A stretch of DNA of 29,703 bases from Thioglobus_A sp964344985 (GTDB taxonomy: Bacteria; Pseudomonadota; Gammaproteobacteria; PS1; Pseudothioglobaceae). Position numbers and translations under genes: made by a program. The stretch spans positions 1-29,703 of the forward strand of contig CAYFPI010000018.1 of the NCBI GenBank assembly GCA_964344985.1, written 5' to 3'. The notes beneath the pieces are model-generated. The model did no database searches, was not told the DNA's origin, and saw nothing but the letters and a program-made list of their open reading frames with translations. Position 1 is the stretch's first letter, and the number at the start of each line of letters is the position of its first letter. Positions 16,313-25,249 of the stretch are shown one piece after another.

Positions 16313-16732
16313 TTAAAGTCCTGTATTTAATTGCTGGTCATCAATAACCATTTGCAGAGTTTTAGAGCTTAAAAAATCTCTAATCTGGCCACTAACTTCA
16401 CACCATAAGCGATGCGAAATACACTGTTTGCCATTATGGCAACCTGTTGTTCCTGTGCAACGACGAAGATCAATATTCTCATCAACCGCTTCAATAATTT
16501 GAGTTAAGTTAATATCTTTAGGATCAATATTAAGCAAATAACCACCACCTGGCCCTCTAACACTTTTGACTAATTCTGCACGTCGAAGCTTTGCAAATAG
16601 TTGCTCTAAGTATGAAAGAGAAATATTTTGTCTTTGAGAGATAATATCTAACGTTACCGGTCTACCCGTTTCGTTTGATGCTAAATCCAGCATTGCTGTT
16701 ACGGCATACCTGCCTTTAGTTGTTAATTGCAT
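16313..16732 (-). CDS. iscR: Fe-S-sensing Rrf2 regulator IscR
   Basis: Represses the isc operon when it holds a [2Fe-2S] cluster. The 139-residue product starts MQLTTKGRYAVTAMLDLA, has a winged helix-turn-helix through about residue 70, and the cluster ligands C92, C98, C104 and H107, identical in position to E. coli IscR. It is shorter than E. coli IscR (162) because the variable C-terminal tail is missing. AAGGA precedes the ATG. It leads the operon and its own promoter carries a matching binding site. Confidence 0.96.
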   Translation of the reverse strand: MQLTTKGRYAVTAMLDLASNETGRPVTLDIISQRQNISLSYLEQLFAKLRRAELVKSVRGPGGGYLLNIDPKDINLTQIIEAVDENIDLRRCTGTTGCHNGKQCISHRLWCEVSGQIRDFLSSKTLQMVIDDQQLNTGL

Positions 16733-16761
16733 GTTAGTCCTTATTAAATTAACGAGACAAT

Positions 16762-16794
16762 ATTATATCCTTAACCTAGTTATTTAGTCAAGTA
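16762..16794 (-). promoter_or_regulatory. iscR promoter with IscR type 1-like site
   Basis: On the - strand TTGACT (16791-16786) and a perfect TATAAT (16767-16762) are 18 nt apart, 30 nt before the iscR ATG. The region 16770-16794 reads as the two halves TACTTGACT and ACTAGGTTA around AAATA, close to the known type 1 IscR site (ATAnYYGACT...AGTCnRRTAT). This fits negative autoregulation by holo-IscR. Confidence 0.75.
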
Positions 16795-16815
16795 AAAAAC
16801 CTTAATTATAAATGG

Positions 16816-17514
16816 TTATTTACTTTCGATCTCTAAATCATTAACTGAAGTGTCTTTTTGATCCTTAATGTTTAACTCTTTTGAAACTTTATGGAGTTGT
16901 GAATCCACATCGTGCAAATGCTTTAAAATTGAATTAATAGCTTTAACTGTAGGATCGTCTTCATTACCACCAACCGCATATGAATCAAAGTGATCAGACT
17001 TGATAGTTTTTTCTTTAAGCACACGCCCTGGCACACCAACCACTGTTTTTTCTGCCTCGATTGATTTAACTACAACTGAATTTGAACCAACTCTAACATT
17101 ATCACCTAGTGTGATTGGTCCTAAAATTTTAGCACCTGCACCAATCACAACATTGTTTCCTAGGGTTGGATGCCTCTTGCCTTTTTGCCAAGTCGTTCCA
17201 CCCAAGGTAACACCATGATACAAAGTAACATCATCGCCAATCTCTGCAGTTTCGCCAATAACTACACCCATGCCATGATCAATAAAAAAACGCCTCCCAA
17301 TGACTGCACCTGGATGTATTTCAATACCTGTAAACCAACGAGATAGCATAGAGATAAATCTGGCTAGCCATTTAAGTTTTAATAGCCATAACCTATGCGC
17401 TAAACGATAAAAAAGCATCGCCTGTACGCCCGAATAGCAAGTTACAATTTCAAAGGTGTTTCTAGCAGCAGGATCACGCTCAAAAACGCTTTGAATGTCT
17501 TCAATAAATTTCAT
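16816..17514 (-). CDS. cysE: Serine O-acetyltransferase (CysE/EpsC type)
   Basis: Makes O-acetylserine from serine and acetyl-CoA, the first step of cysteine synthesis. The 232-residue product has an N-terminal helical part (1-60) and then left-handed beta-helix hexapeptide repeats: IHPGAVIGRRFFIDHGMGVVIGE, DDVTLYHGVTLGGT, NNVVIGAGAKILG, DNVRVGSNSVV. The catalytic His-Asp region is IDHGMG. It is shorter than E. coli CysE (273) and resembles the EpsC-type form. TATAAT ends only 6 nt before its ATG. It lies 22 nt after the acyltransferase gene and just upstream of iscR, linking cysteine supply to IscS. Confidence 0.94.
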   Translation of the reverse strand: MKFIEDIQSVFERDPAARNTFEIVTCYSGVQAMLFYRLAHRLWLLKLKWLARFISMLSRWFTGIEIHPGAVIGRRFFIDHGMGVVIGETAEIGDDVTLYHGVTLGGTTWQKGKRHPTLGNNVVIGAGAKILGPITLGDNVRVGSNSVVVKSIEAEKTVVGVPGRVLKEKTIKSDHFDSYAVGGNEDDPTVKAINSILKHLHDVDSQLHKVSKELNIKDQKDTSVNDLEIESK

Positions 17515-17536
17515 GTGCGGATTATATCATAGAGCG

Positions 17537-18385
17537 CTAATAATCAATAACCGACTTAAATCGTTTGTAATTCCACAAGTATTGCTCAGGCTTAGTTTTA
17601 ACCAAATCTTCAATCACCTTATTCATCAAAGCAACATCATCTTCAACCTTGCCACCAGCTGATAATATATCAACAGGTTTAAGATTAAGCTCATAACCTT
17701 TTCCATGTGGCAAACGTAGAGCCCAAGTAAGAAGAACTTTTGCTTTATTTTTTCTAGCTAATTTAGCAAGCAAAGTCATACTTCTAGCATTGGTGCCAAA
17801 AAATGGCGATAACACCCCGCCTTCTTCACCCGGATCTTGATCTGGCAAAATACCAATCAGCTCTTTATTGTTAATAGCACGCTGAAGTTTGATTACACCT
17901 TTTTTATCTGCAGTGGCCATTGATAATTGTCTTTTTTGACGATTCTTGATAAGTAGAGCCTCTTGCTTGGCATCTCTAAGAGNNNNNNNNNNTTTGTATA
18001 AAAAAGTCACAGGTGTGTCAATAGACAATACTCTACCCGTAATTTCCCAACAACCAAAATGAGGTACTAATAAGATAACAGGGTCACTACTTTCAAGGTG
18101 CTCAATACCTGTTGTTTTAACCACATGTTTAGCATTGTCATCAAAACATCTTAGCCAAATAAAGCCTGATTCACTCAAACCTTTGCCTGTCTCTATTAAA
18201 GATTTTTTAATTAAATCTTGCTGATCCAAGCTACTTAATTTAGGAAAACATGTTTTGATATTTTTACTAACCACGTATTTAGAATCACTATTAGTTAAAT
18301 ACAAATATCTGCCAATCAGTAAGCCAACAAAATGATTCACCCTAAGTGGCAAAATTGAAAAAATAGTTAAAATAAATTTAATCAT
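17537..18385 (-). CDS. Lipid A lauroyl/myristoyl acyltransferase family (LpxL/HtrB-like)
   Basis: Inner-membrane acyltransferase that should add a secondary acyl chain to lipid A. The 282-residue reading has an N-terminal membrane anchor (about 1-28), the HX4E catalytic motif H109-E114 in VPHFGCWE, and the downstream blocks LIGILPDQDPGEEGG, FFGTNARSMT and QYLWNYKRFK. Ten N (17983-17992) replace about four residues after FLYK; the frame stays open on both sides. The start ATGATTAA overlaps the ttcA stop by 8 nt. Whether it acts as LpxL, LpxM or LpxP cannot be told from sequence. Confidence 0.9.
   Translation of the reverse strand: MIKFILTIFSILPLRVNHFVGLLIGRYLYLTNSDSKYVVSKNIKTCFPKLSSLDQQDLIKKSLIETGKGLSESGFIWLRCFDDNAKHVVKTTGIEHLESSDPVILLVPHFGCWEITGRVLSIDTPVTFLYKXXXXLRDAKQEALLIKNRQKRQLSMATADKKGVIKLQRAINNKELIGILPDQDPGEEGGVLSPFFGTNARSMTLLAKLARKNKAKVLLTWALRLPHGKGYELNLKPVDILSAGGKVEDDVALMNKVIEDLVKTKPEQYLWNYKRFKSVIDY
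17983..17992. other. Assembly gap of 10 N
   Basis: Unresolved bases inside the lipid A acyltransferase gene. The reading frame is the same on both sides with this length, so the estimate is consistent with a true gap of 10 modulo 3. Confidence 0.99.
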
Positions 18386-19209
18386 TAACCTCGTCCAACA
18401 TAGGCTTCATGGCGCTTAATAAGTTTTTGTATAAATTTGGTGTGCGCTTCTCTTCAGTTAGCAGCCACTGTTTAAAATGCTCACGTTCAGTTGGCATGCT
18501 ATAACATGCTGGACAAGAATCGGCAATAATAGGCAAATCGGCTGAGGCAGCAAAATCAGCCAACTGTCTTTCACGCACATAAACCAACGGTCTAATAATA
18601 CGCAAATCTTTAACGTCATTGATGTAGTGTGCTTTCATAGTTTGAATTTTTCNNNNNNNNNNNNNNNNNNNNNNNNNNNNNNNNNNNNNNNNNNNNNNNN
18701 NNNNNNNNNNNNNNNNNNNNNNNNNNNNNNNNNNNNNNNNNNNNNNNNNNNNNNNNNNNNNNNNNNNTCAAACTTTCAGCCAGATCGTCCAAGTGCTGAC
18801 CTAGTGCCAATACGTTGTAATTTTCACGCCTAGCCACTTGATACATGAGTCCACGCTTAATTCGTGCGCAAAATGAACAATAAGAATCGCCATTCATGCT
18901 TTCTTTTGCTTGCTCCATAATTGGAAACTCTTCAAAAAAATAAGGTGTATCAAATTTCTTAAAAAAAGTATCTAGCGCTTGTGGCTCAAAACCCTCATCC
19001 TGAGGATCGATAGTAACCACGCCCAAGTCAAATTTAATAGGAGCATGGCGCTGAAAGTGCCTTAGAATGTGAAAAAGACTTAGAGAGTCTTTACCTCCAG
19101 AAACAGCCAACAAGATGCGATCACCCTCTTTGATCATAGAGAAATCACTCAACGCCCTACCAACAGGCTTAACTAACAATTTTGGTAGATTTACTCTTGG
19201 TAATACCAT
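18378..19209 (-). CDS. ttcA: tRNA 2-thiocytidine biosynthesis protein TtcA, interrupted by an assembly gap
   Basis: Fe-S-dependent enzyme that thiolates cytidine 32 of some tRNAs. The N-terminal part (18768-19209) has the PP-loop motif SGGKDS at 37-42, the CSFC pair C111/C114 with ARIKRG, and GQHLDDLAESL. The C-terminal part (18378-18652) reads KIQTMKAHYINDVKDLRIIRPL and ends with a CPACYSMPTEREH block. The 115 N at 18653-18767 separate them; the two halves are in different frames only because the gap length is an estimate. The start MVLPRVNLPK overlaps the M61 peptidase end by 19 nt. The product is somewhat shorter than E. coli TtcA (311). Confidence 0.88.
18653..18767. other. Assembly gap of 115 N inside ttcA
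   Basis: The family needs only about eight residues between DDLAESL and KIQTM, so the true missing length is probably near 21 nt, not 115. The frame change across the gap agrees with a wrong gap length. Confidence 0.97.
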
Positions 19210-20933
19210 CTGTTTTGTCTTTCTAAAGTTTGATTATCAAGATCGCTTTGTACGCTAAGTACAGCAAAAGTTGGTTCACTGTCTTTTAACAATACTGAAA
19301 TCTCTCTCAATACTTTATCTCTAAGAATTCCAATTGTGAGTGTTTTTCCTTCTGGAGATTTGTTAATAACACCAGGCAATTCTTTAGCGCTTAGCGCTTG
19401 CTGATTAACACTAACAATCTCATCTCCAACATATAGTCCAGATTCTTGCGCACAAGTCTTGGCAAAGACATGAGTAATTCTAGACGACTCACCTTGTTGT
19501 TTAACAGTAATGCCAAAATTAGTCAGGTCATCTTCTTTGTGCTTAAAATTAAGACTGATACCTAAATAATTAAAACTTGCCACTAAAGGAAGCTCATCCA
19601 CACCATATAAATAGCTAGCAAAAAAATCATTAAAGCAATTTTGCGTAATGTCACTCACAATATCTTGAATTGTATTATTCTCCAACCCGCTATCTTGATA
19701 ATCATGCCAAACGATTTTAAGCACATCATCTAGTGACTTCTCATTATTAGTTTGACGTCTTATTTCTATATCAAGTACAAAAGCCAATAACGCCCCTTTG
19801 GCGTAATAACTTACGATAGCATTCGGTGCATTTTCATCCTGCTGGTAAAACTTAGTCCAAGCATCATAACTAGACTCTGCCAATGACTGAGTGAGTCGCC
19901 CTCTAGATTTTTGTACTCGTGTAATGGTTTGAGCAAATAAATCCAAATACTCTTGAACAGATAGAAGCTTAGTTCTAAGCAGTGATAATTCATCATAATA
20001 AGAAGTAAATCCTTCAAATATCCACAACTGCTCCGTATAATTTTCTCTATCCAAATCCAACTGATGAAAACTAGCAGGCTTAATGGTTTTTACCCACCAT
20101 GTGTGAAAATATTCATGGGAGCATAATGCCAAAAATTTCACATAATCCTTGCTTAGTATTTCAGCGCCAAATTTTGGCATGTCTTTTCTAGAGCAAATCA
20201 AACTACTGGAATTTTTATGCTCTAATCCACCATAAGCATCATCACGAACCAGTGTTAAAAATACATAATCATTAAACGATATTTGATGGTCAAAAAACTC
20301 AATATGGTGTTGGCAAATTCTCTCTAAATCTTGTTTTAAGCGATCAGTATCAGCATTATGCTTTCCGCTTATCGCCATTGAATGCTGAACACCTTCTACT
20401 GAAAATTTGAGTTGCGTAAAGTCAGACATTTCAACAGGATGGTCAATCAAGTCTTCATAATTTTTAGCACTATAGGTGCCATTCTCACCACTTAAACCTG
20501 TGGCAATTGACCAGTTGCCTAGTGTAGAATTTTTATCAGCTGGATTAATGGTTAATTGGCACGGTTCATCTTTAAACCCAATTGGAAGTAAGAACACACT
20601 GGTGCCATTAAAAAAAGCCCTTTCATTGGTTAAATATGCCGATCTAACCGACAAATCATAAGCGTATACCTGGTATTTCAAAACAACGCTATCTTTACAA
20701 GGATAGGTAATCCAATGATTTTTATCGAGCTTTTTTATTTGAACTGCTTCATTGCAACTACTGGCCTTAATACTAACAATGTTTTTTGCAAAATCTCTAA
20801 TTAAATAACTGCCAGGAATCCAGTTTGGTAGAGAAAAAACTTGGCCTAATGGATTTGGATTATCAAGCGTTAATTCAACACTAAACAAATGTCCATGTAA
20901 ATCCTTAGGTGTAATGGTGTAGTGTAGTGCCAT
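19191..20933 (-). CDS. M61 family metallopeptidase (glycyl aminopeptidase-like) with PDZ domain
   Basis: Zinc aminopeptidase-like protein of the M61 family. The 580-residue product has an N-terminal beta-rich domain (about 1-170; QVFSLPNWIPGSYLIRDFAKN is a family hallmark), the zinc motif HEYFH at 273-277 in SHEYFHTWWVKTIKP, the downstream EGFTSYYDEL block with the third ligand, and a PDZ domain near 465-560 (ESGLYVGDEIVSVNQQ). No signal peptide is apparent, so it is probably cytoplasmic. Its ATG overlaps the stop of the TolC-like gene by one base (TAATG). The physiological substrate is unknown. Confidence 0.9.
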   Translation of the reverse strand: MALHYTITPKDLHGHLFSVELTLDNPNPLGQVFSLPNWIPGSYLIRDFAKNIVSIKASSCNEAVQIKKLDKNHWITYPCKDSVVLKYQVYAYDLSVRSAYLTNERAFFNGTSVFLLPIGFKDEPCQLTINPADKNSTLGNWSIATGLSGENGTYSAKNYEDLIDHPVEMSDFTQLKFSVEGVQHSMAISGKHNADTDRLKQDLERICQHHIEFFDHQISFNDYVFLTLVRDDAYGGLEHKNSSSLICSRKDMPKFGAEILSKDYVKFLALCSHEYFHTWWVKTIKPASFHQLDLDRENYTEQLWIFEGFTSYYDELSLLRTKLLSVQEYLDLFAQTITRVQKSRGRLTQSLAESSYDAWTKFYQQDENAPNAIVSYYAKGALLAFVLDIEIRRQTNNEKSLDDVLKIVWHDYQDSGLENNTIQDIVSDITQNCFNDFFASYLYGVDELPLVASFNYLGISLNFKHKEDDLTNFGITVKQQGESSRITHVFAKTCAQESGLYVGDEIVSVNQQALSAKELPGVINKSPEGKTLTIGILRDKVLREISVLLKDSEPTFAVLSVQSDLDNQTLERQNRWYYQE

Positions 20934-22312
20934 TACAGCTGATCAAGTGTTGCTAAGAAATCTAGGACAGATTTTTGATAATTTTTTGCCACTTGTGCAT
21001 AATTAAGTTCGATATTTTGCTCATTATTTTGAGCCGAAATAACGAAGCTTATTTGCGAATTTCCATTGTTATAACGCTTTTTTTCTGCCAAAGTTCTGGC
21101 TTTGGCTATTTCAATTTGAGTTTGATTAGATTTTAGTATTTTGCTCAAATGATAAATTTTTTCTTTTAAAACGCGCGCTTTTGAATAAATTTTCAACAGT
21201 TCTTGTTGCGCCAACTCTTTGGTTTTATTAAGTTTAATTTGAGTTTTGCTTACTGCGCTTTTAGACTTTGTTGCGCCTAATGGATAGCTTAAACCTAGGC
21301 CGATATTCCAAGAGTTTGATTGGTTATTGATTGAATTTGAATAGCTAGAATCCTCTCCTTCACTAGCAAGACCAATTTTCAAATCAAGTTGGGCTTGATC
21401 GCTATTCTTATCACTTCGCAATTGACGCTTAACAAGCGCTTGCTCCAATTCATTTTTTTGCAATATTCTTGAATTATTTCTCAAATATTCTTTTAAATCA
21501 GATTCTATCATTTGATGCGTCTTATACAAATCAAATTCGGCCTTAATTTGAGCAACATCAAGATCTAATATAGTGGCGATTTCATGGCGCAATAATTCAA
21601 AATCGCTTTGAGATTGTAACAAACTCTGACTAGCTCTTTGGTAGGCATCTTTTTGCAACAAAACATCCACTTCATCTACCACTGATTGTGCAAACCTATC
21701 CTCCACCAAGCTCAGCTCTTGTTTGGCTAATTCCAAACGCTTTTGATTAATAAGCAGCTGCTGTTGTGCATAGGCCAAATCAACAAATTTAGATAATTGC
21801 TCAAGAATAAAATTTTCTTTACTCTCTAGTAGTTCAAGCGTATTAATTTGCGCTTCAATATTAGCAAGATCATTAGCCAGTAAATCATTAATACCGTCTG
21901 AATTTTTTAATAATGGATAGACATAATCAACAGAAAACTTATTGTTGTCACGATTAGAACCTTCTTTTTTTCCTTTCCAACTATGTTTAATAGTTACATC
22001 AGCACCAGAATTTACCAAATTTTTGCTTGCACTTGTACTAATTGAAGTGGTGTCTAAATTGTCATATGTAATAAGTGACGAATTAAGATTAGACAAATTT
22101 TGTTCGCGCTTAAAGTTTGTATCAATACCAACTACCCAATCTTGATTAGCAGTACTGGCATAAGTTTTGGCGCTTTGATAGTCGACATCAAGAGCCAGTT
22201 GTTTAAAAAAAGGATGAGTTTGTACTAGACGTTCAACAAAAGTATTTTGAGTCAATGCTAGCGTTGCTGATGCCAATAAAAAAGAACTGCAAAATATTAA
22301 AGTTTTTTTCAT
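20933..22312 (-). CDS. TolC-like outer membrane efflux protein
   Basis: The 459-residue protein starts with a signal peptide (MKKTLIFCSSFLLASATLALT, cleavage near 18-20) and is dominated by long amphipathic helices with Gln, Asn and Leu (for example LSKFVDLAYAQQQLLINQKRLELAKQELSLVEDRFA), plus a beta-strand stretch WNIGLGLSYPLG, in the pattern of outer membrane efflux (OEP) proteins. Such proteins form trimeric channels for type I secretion or RND/MFS pumps. No periplasmic adaptor or pump gene adjoins it; it sits between aroK (4-nt overlap, ATGA) and the M61 peptidase (1-nt overlap). A divergent family member; partner unknown. Confidence 0.8.
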   Translation of the reverse strand: MKKTLIFCSSFLLASATLALTQNTFVERLVQTHPFFKQLALDVDYQSAKTYASTANQDWVVGIDTNFKREQNLSNLNSSLITYDNLDTTSISTSASKNLVNSGADVTIKHSWKGKKEGSNRDNNKFSVDYVYPLLKNSDGINDLLANDLANIEAQINTLELLESKENFILEQLSKFVDLAYAQQQLLINQKRLELAKQELSLVEDRFAQSVVDEVDVLLQKDAYQRASQSLLQSQSDFELLRHEIATILDLDVAQIKAEFDLYKTHQMIESDLKEYLRNNSRILQKNELEQALVKRQLRSDKNSDQAQLDLKIGLASEGEDSSYSNSINNQSNSWNIGLGLSYPLGATKSKSAVSKTQIKLNKTKELAQQELLKIYSKARVLKEKIYHLSKILKSNQTQIEIAKARTLAEKKRYNNGNSQISFVISAQNNEQNIELNYAQVAKNYQKSVLDFLATLDQL

Positions 22313-22830
22313 TTTGGAATGGCTTTTTTTATCTCGTTGATAATAGCGTAAAGCTTTTTTCCGGTTGTGTCAACAACCACATCAGCCACCTCTTGATAAA
22401 GCGGCTCTCGCTTTTCAACTAACTCTCGAATGGTTTTTTCTCTATTATTTGAACGCTCAAGCAAAGGTCTAGACTTTGATTTAGCTGTTCGCATAACCAA
22501 CTGCTCTATACTGGATGACAAATAAACCACAAAACTATTTTTCTTTAACAGTTCACGGTTTTCTGGCTTGATAACAATACCGCCACCTGTGGCAATGACT
22601 ATATTTTTAATATCACACAATTCAGCCAGCATTTTTGTTTCACGCTTACGAAATCCTTCTTCACCCTCTACATCAAAAATATGATCAATCGCAACGCCTG
22701 TACGCGCCACAATTTCAAAATCAGAATCAAAAAAATCACGCTTTAAAACACAAGCTAAGCGTCGACCAACTGATGTCTTGCCAGAGCCCATTGGCCCAAC
22801 TAAAACAACATTGGTCTGATTATCACTCAT
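22309..22830 (-). CDS. aroK: Shikimate kinase
   Basis: Phosphorylates shikimate in the chorismate pathway. The 173-residue product has Walker A GPMGSGKTS at 12-20, the shikimate-binding DSDFEI, the GEEGFRKRE block and the ATGGG motif, then the lid region RPLLE. Length matches AroK (173). It begins 4 nt after the zinc-finger gene and its end overlaps the TolC-like gene by 4 nt (ATGA). It is not followed by aroB as is common in gammaproteobacteria. Confidence 0.95.
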   Translation of the reverse strand: MSDNQTNVVLVGPMGSGKTSVGRRLACVLKRDFFDSDFEIVARTGVAIDHIFDVEGEEGFRKRETKMLAELCDIKNIVIATGGGIVIKPENRELLKKNSFVVYLSSSIEQLVMRTAKSKSRPLLERSNNREKTIRELVEKREPLYQEVADVVVDTTGKKLYAIINEIKKAIPK

Positions 22831-22834
22831 TATG

Positions 22835-23026
22835 CTAGCCTAGCTCGTAACTCGCACCACAATAGGGGCAAGCGCCTTTATTGTTTTTATCAAATTTAAT
22901 ATAAACTTTAGGATGCATGTTCCACTTTGTTGAACCTTTTGGCGGGCAATGAAATGGAAGATCTTTAGCCTCTACTGTGGAATGACTAACATGTTTTTGC
23001 TGAAAATCATCAATACCTGCATTCAT
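22835..23026 (-). CDS. Small CHCC-type zinc-finger protein
   Basis: A 63-residue protein of the zf-CHCC family (similar to the zinc domain of mitochondrial complex I NDUFS6). Probable ligands are C27, H38, C53 and C56 in LPFHCPPKG, NMHPKVYI and ACPYCGASY. The ATG at 23026 shares one base with the ilvE stop (TAATG) and has AAGGGA 8 nt upstream; a GTG two codons earlier is possible. Small proteins of this type often lie next to ilvE in proteobacteria. The function is unknown. Confidence 0.9.
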   Translation of the reverse strand: MNAGIDDFQQKHVSHSTVEAKDLPFHCPPKGSTKWNMHPKVYIKFDKNNKGACPYCGASYELG

Positions 23027-23955
23027 TAGCACATTCCCTTTGAGATCCAGCTTTTATACTGGTCATTACGACCGTAAACACAATCAAAATAAAGTGTTTG
23101 TAATTTTTCCGTAATTGGGCCGCGCGTGCCTGTACCAATTATGCGATTATCAAGTTCGCGAATCGGAGTTACCTCTGCTGCCGTACCTGTAAAGAAAGCC
23201 TCATCTGCACAATATATTTCATCACGAGTAATACGTTTTTCAATAACTGTATAGCCTAAATCTTTTGCTAGTTGGAAAATGGTATCGCGAGTAATACCTG
23301 CAAGTGCTGATGTTAAATCAGGCGTGTAAATTACACCATCACGAACGATAAAAATATTCTCACCACTACCTTCTGCTACAAAGCCATCAACATCTAAAAG
23401 TAACGCCTCATCATAACCATCAGTTAGAGCCTCCTGCAAGGCAAGCATTGAGTTGATGTAATTACCATTAGCTTTGGCTTTAGTCATAGCAATATTAACG
23501 TGGTGACGCGTATAGCTTGACGTGCGAATACGAATACCGTTTTTCATGTTATCTTCGCCCAAATACGCACCCCATTCCCAAGCAGCAATAATTGTATGCA
23601 CTTTTAAACCATCAGCACGCAATCCCATGCCTTCTGAGCCATAAAAACTCATTGGGCGAATGTAAGCACTATCAAGGCCATTTTTAGTCACAGCATCTTT
23701 TTGTGCTTGATTTAGCTCATCTTTGGAAAAGCCAATATTCATATTCATAATTTTTGCAGAATTAAACAAACGATCCGTATGCTCTTCAATTCTAAAAATT
23801 GCAGGGCCGTTGTCTGTTTGGTAAGCACGAACACCTTCAAATACACCCATGCCGTAATGTAGCGTATGTGTTAATACATGAGTCTTAGCATCACGCCAAT
23901 CAACCCACTCGCCGTCATACCAAATTAAACCATCTCTATCTTCAAATCCGCTCAT
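23026..23955 (-). CDS. ilvE: Branched-chain amino acid aminotransferase
   Basis: Class IV PLP aminotransferase for the last step of valine, leucine and isoleucine synthesis. The 309-residue product starts with the family block DGLIWYDGEWVDWRDAKTH, has HTLHYGMGVFEGVRAY, the PLP lysine K161 in TKAKANGNYINS, and the phosphate-binding EGSGENIFIV. Length matches IlvE (about 308). The ATG lies 2 nt after the lysC stop, and AAGGAA at the end of lysC is its ribosome binding site, so the two are co-translated. Confidence 0.96.
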   Translation of the reverse strand: MSGFEDRDGLIWYDGEWVDWRDAKTHVLTHTLHYGMGVFEGVRAYQTDNGPAIFRIEEHTDRLFNSAKIMNMNIGFSKDELNQAQKDAVTKNGLDSAYIRPMSFYGSEGMGLRADGLKVHTIIAAWEWGAYLGEDNMKNGIRIRTSSYTRHHVNIAMTKAKANGNYINSMLALQEALTDGYDEALLLDVDGFVAEGSGENIFIVRDGVIYTPDLTSALAGITRDTIFQLAKDLGYTVIEKRITRDEIYCADEAFFTGTAAEVTPIRELDNRIIGTGTRGPITEKLQTLYFDCVYGRNDQYKSWISKGMC

Positions 23956-23957
23956 TA

Positions 23958-25181
23958 TTATTCCTTGTCCAAATTAAATTCACTGTGCAATGAACGCACC
24001 GCTAATTCTAAATACTTCTCATCAATCACAACTGAAATTTTAATTTCACTGGTTGAGATCATTTGAATGTTAATCCCTTCATTATGCAATACTTCAAACA
24101 TCTGCGCTGCAATACCGGCATGTGAACGCATACCAATACCCACTAACGATACTTTAACAACTTTGTCGTCATTCTGCACACTCATTGCACCAAGACTACT
24201 ACAAACATCGTTAAGAATAGTATTGGTCTTATCAAAATCATTACGATGCACAGTAAAAGCAAAGTTAGTCAAACCTTCACGTGCAGAAACACTTTGCACG
24301 ATCATATCCACTTCAATATTAGCCTCACTGATTGGCTTTAAAATTTTAAATGCAATGCCCGGTTCATCTGGCACACCAATTAAACTTAACTTAGCCTCAT
24401 CTTTATTATGCGCAATTCCTGATATGACTGCTTGTTCCATAATATTTTCCTCACTGGTAATTAATGTCCCCACAGGGTTGTCAATCATTGATGACAAAAC
24501 CCTTAAAGGCACTTTATATTTCGATGCAAATTCTACCGATCGAATTTGTAATACTTTTGAGCCTAATGATGCCATTTCAAGCATTTCTTCATAGCTCACT
24601 GTGTTCATTTTTCTTGCTTTTGGCTCAATACGTGGATCTGTTGTATAAACACCATCTACATCGGTATAAATCTGACATTCGTCCGCTTTTAAAGCGGCTG
24701 CTAATGCAACAGCTGTTGTGTCAGACCCGCCCCTGCCAAGTGTTGTAACATGCCCTTCTTCATCAGTACCTTGAAATCCAGCAACGACTACTACTTTTCC
24801 TTCATTAAGACTTTTGTGAATACGATGATCATCAATTGATTTAATACGAGCCTTACCGTGCTCAGAATCAGTAATAATTCTAACTTGAGAGCCTAAATAA
24901 GAAATAGCATCACAACCTAATTGTTGTAGCGCCATAGCAAGTAAAGAAATAGTCACTTGCTCACCTGTAGTAAGCAGCATATCCATTTCCCTTAACGAGG
25001 GCGTATCTTGCACTTCTTTTGCAAGTGCTGTCATACGGTTTGTTTCGCCACTCATGGCAGAAACACTTACCACTAGCTGATCACCACCATCAGCAAACGC
25101 CTTAATTTTTTCAGCGACCGCTTGAATTCGCTCAACGGATCCAACCGAAGTTCCGCCATATTTTTGTACAATTAACGCCAT
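23958..25181 (-). CDS. lysC: Aspartate kinase
   Basis: Phosphorylates aspartate, the entry to lysine, threonine and methionine synthesis. The 407-residue product has KYGGTSVG at 7-14, TTLGRGGSDTTAVALAAAL in the kinase domain, and two C-terminal ACT domains from about residue 265 (SLIGVPDEPGIAFKILKPI; SLVGIGMRSHAGIAAQMFEVL). This is the monofunctional form typical of gammaproteobacteria other than ThrA/MetL fusions. It begins the tight run of nine - strand genes ending at cysE. Confidence 0.96.
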   Translation of the reverse strand: MALIVQKYGGTSVGSVERIQAVAEKIKAFADGGDQLVVSVSAMSGETNRMTALAKEVQDTPSLREMDMLLTTGEQVTISLLAMALQQLGCDAISYLGSQVRIITDSEHGKARIKSIDDHRIHKSLNEGKVVVVAGFQGTDEEGHVTTLGRGGSDTTAVALAAALKADECQIYTDVDGVYTTDPRIEPKARKMNTVSYEEMLEMASLGSKVLQIRSVEFASKYKVPLRVLSSMIDNPVGTLITSEENIMEQAVISGIAHNKDEAKLSLIGVPDEPGIAFKILKPISEANIEVDMIVQSVSAREGLTNFAFTVHRNDFDKTNTILNDVCSSLGAMSVQNDDKVVKVSLVGIGMRSHAGIAAQMFEVLHNEGINIQMISTSEIKISVVIDEKYLELAVRSLHSEFNLDKE

Positions 25182-25210
25182 TAAACCATCTATAAATCAA
25201 TATTCCCAAA

Positions 25211-25216
25211 ATTATA
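25211..25216 (-). promoter_or_regulatory. Candidate -10 box of lysC
   Basis: A perfect TATAAT on the - strand, 29 nt before the lysC ATG. No good -35 box is seen at 16-18 nt, so the call rests on the -10 alone. Confidence 0.35.
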
Positions 25217-25249
25217 CCTTTATCCCTTTTTAACTGCCTTTCTATTTTG

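Noticed and set aside
18378..19209. Two separate genes or a pseudogene at ttcA
   Set aside because: Both halves are well-conserved parts of one TtcA protein, and the break coincides exactly with the N run.
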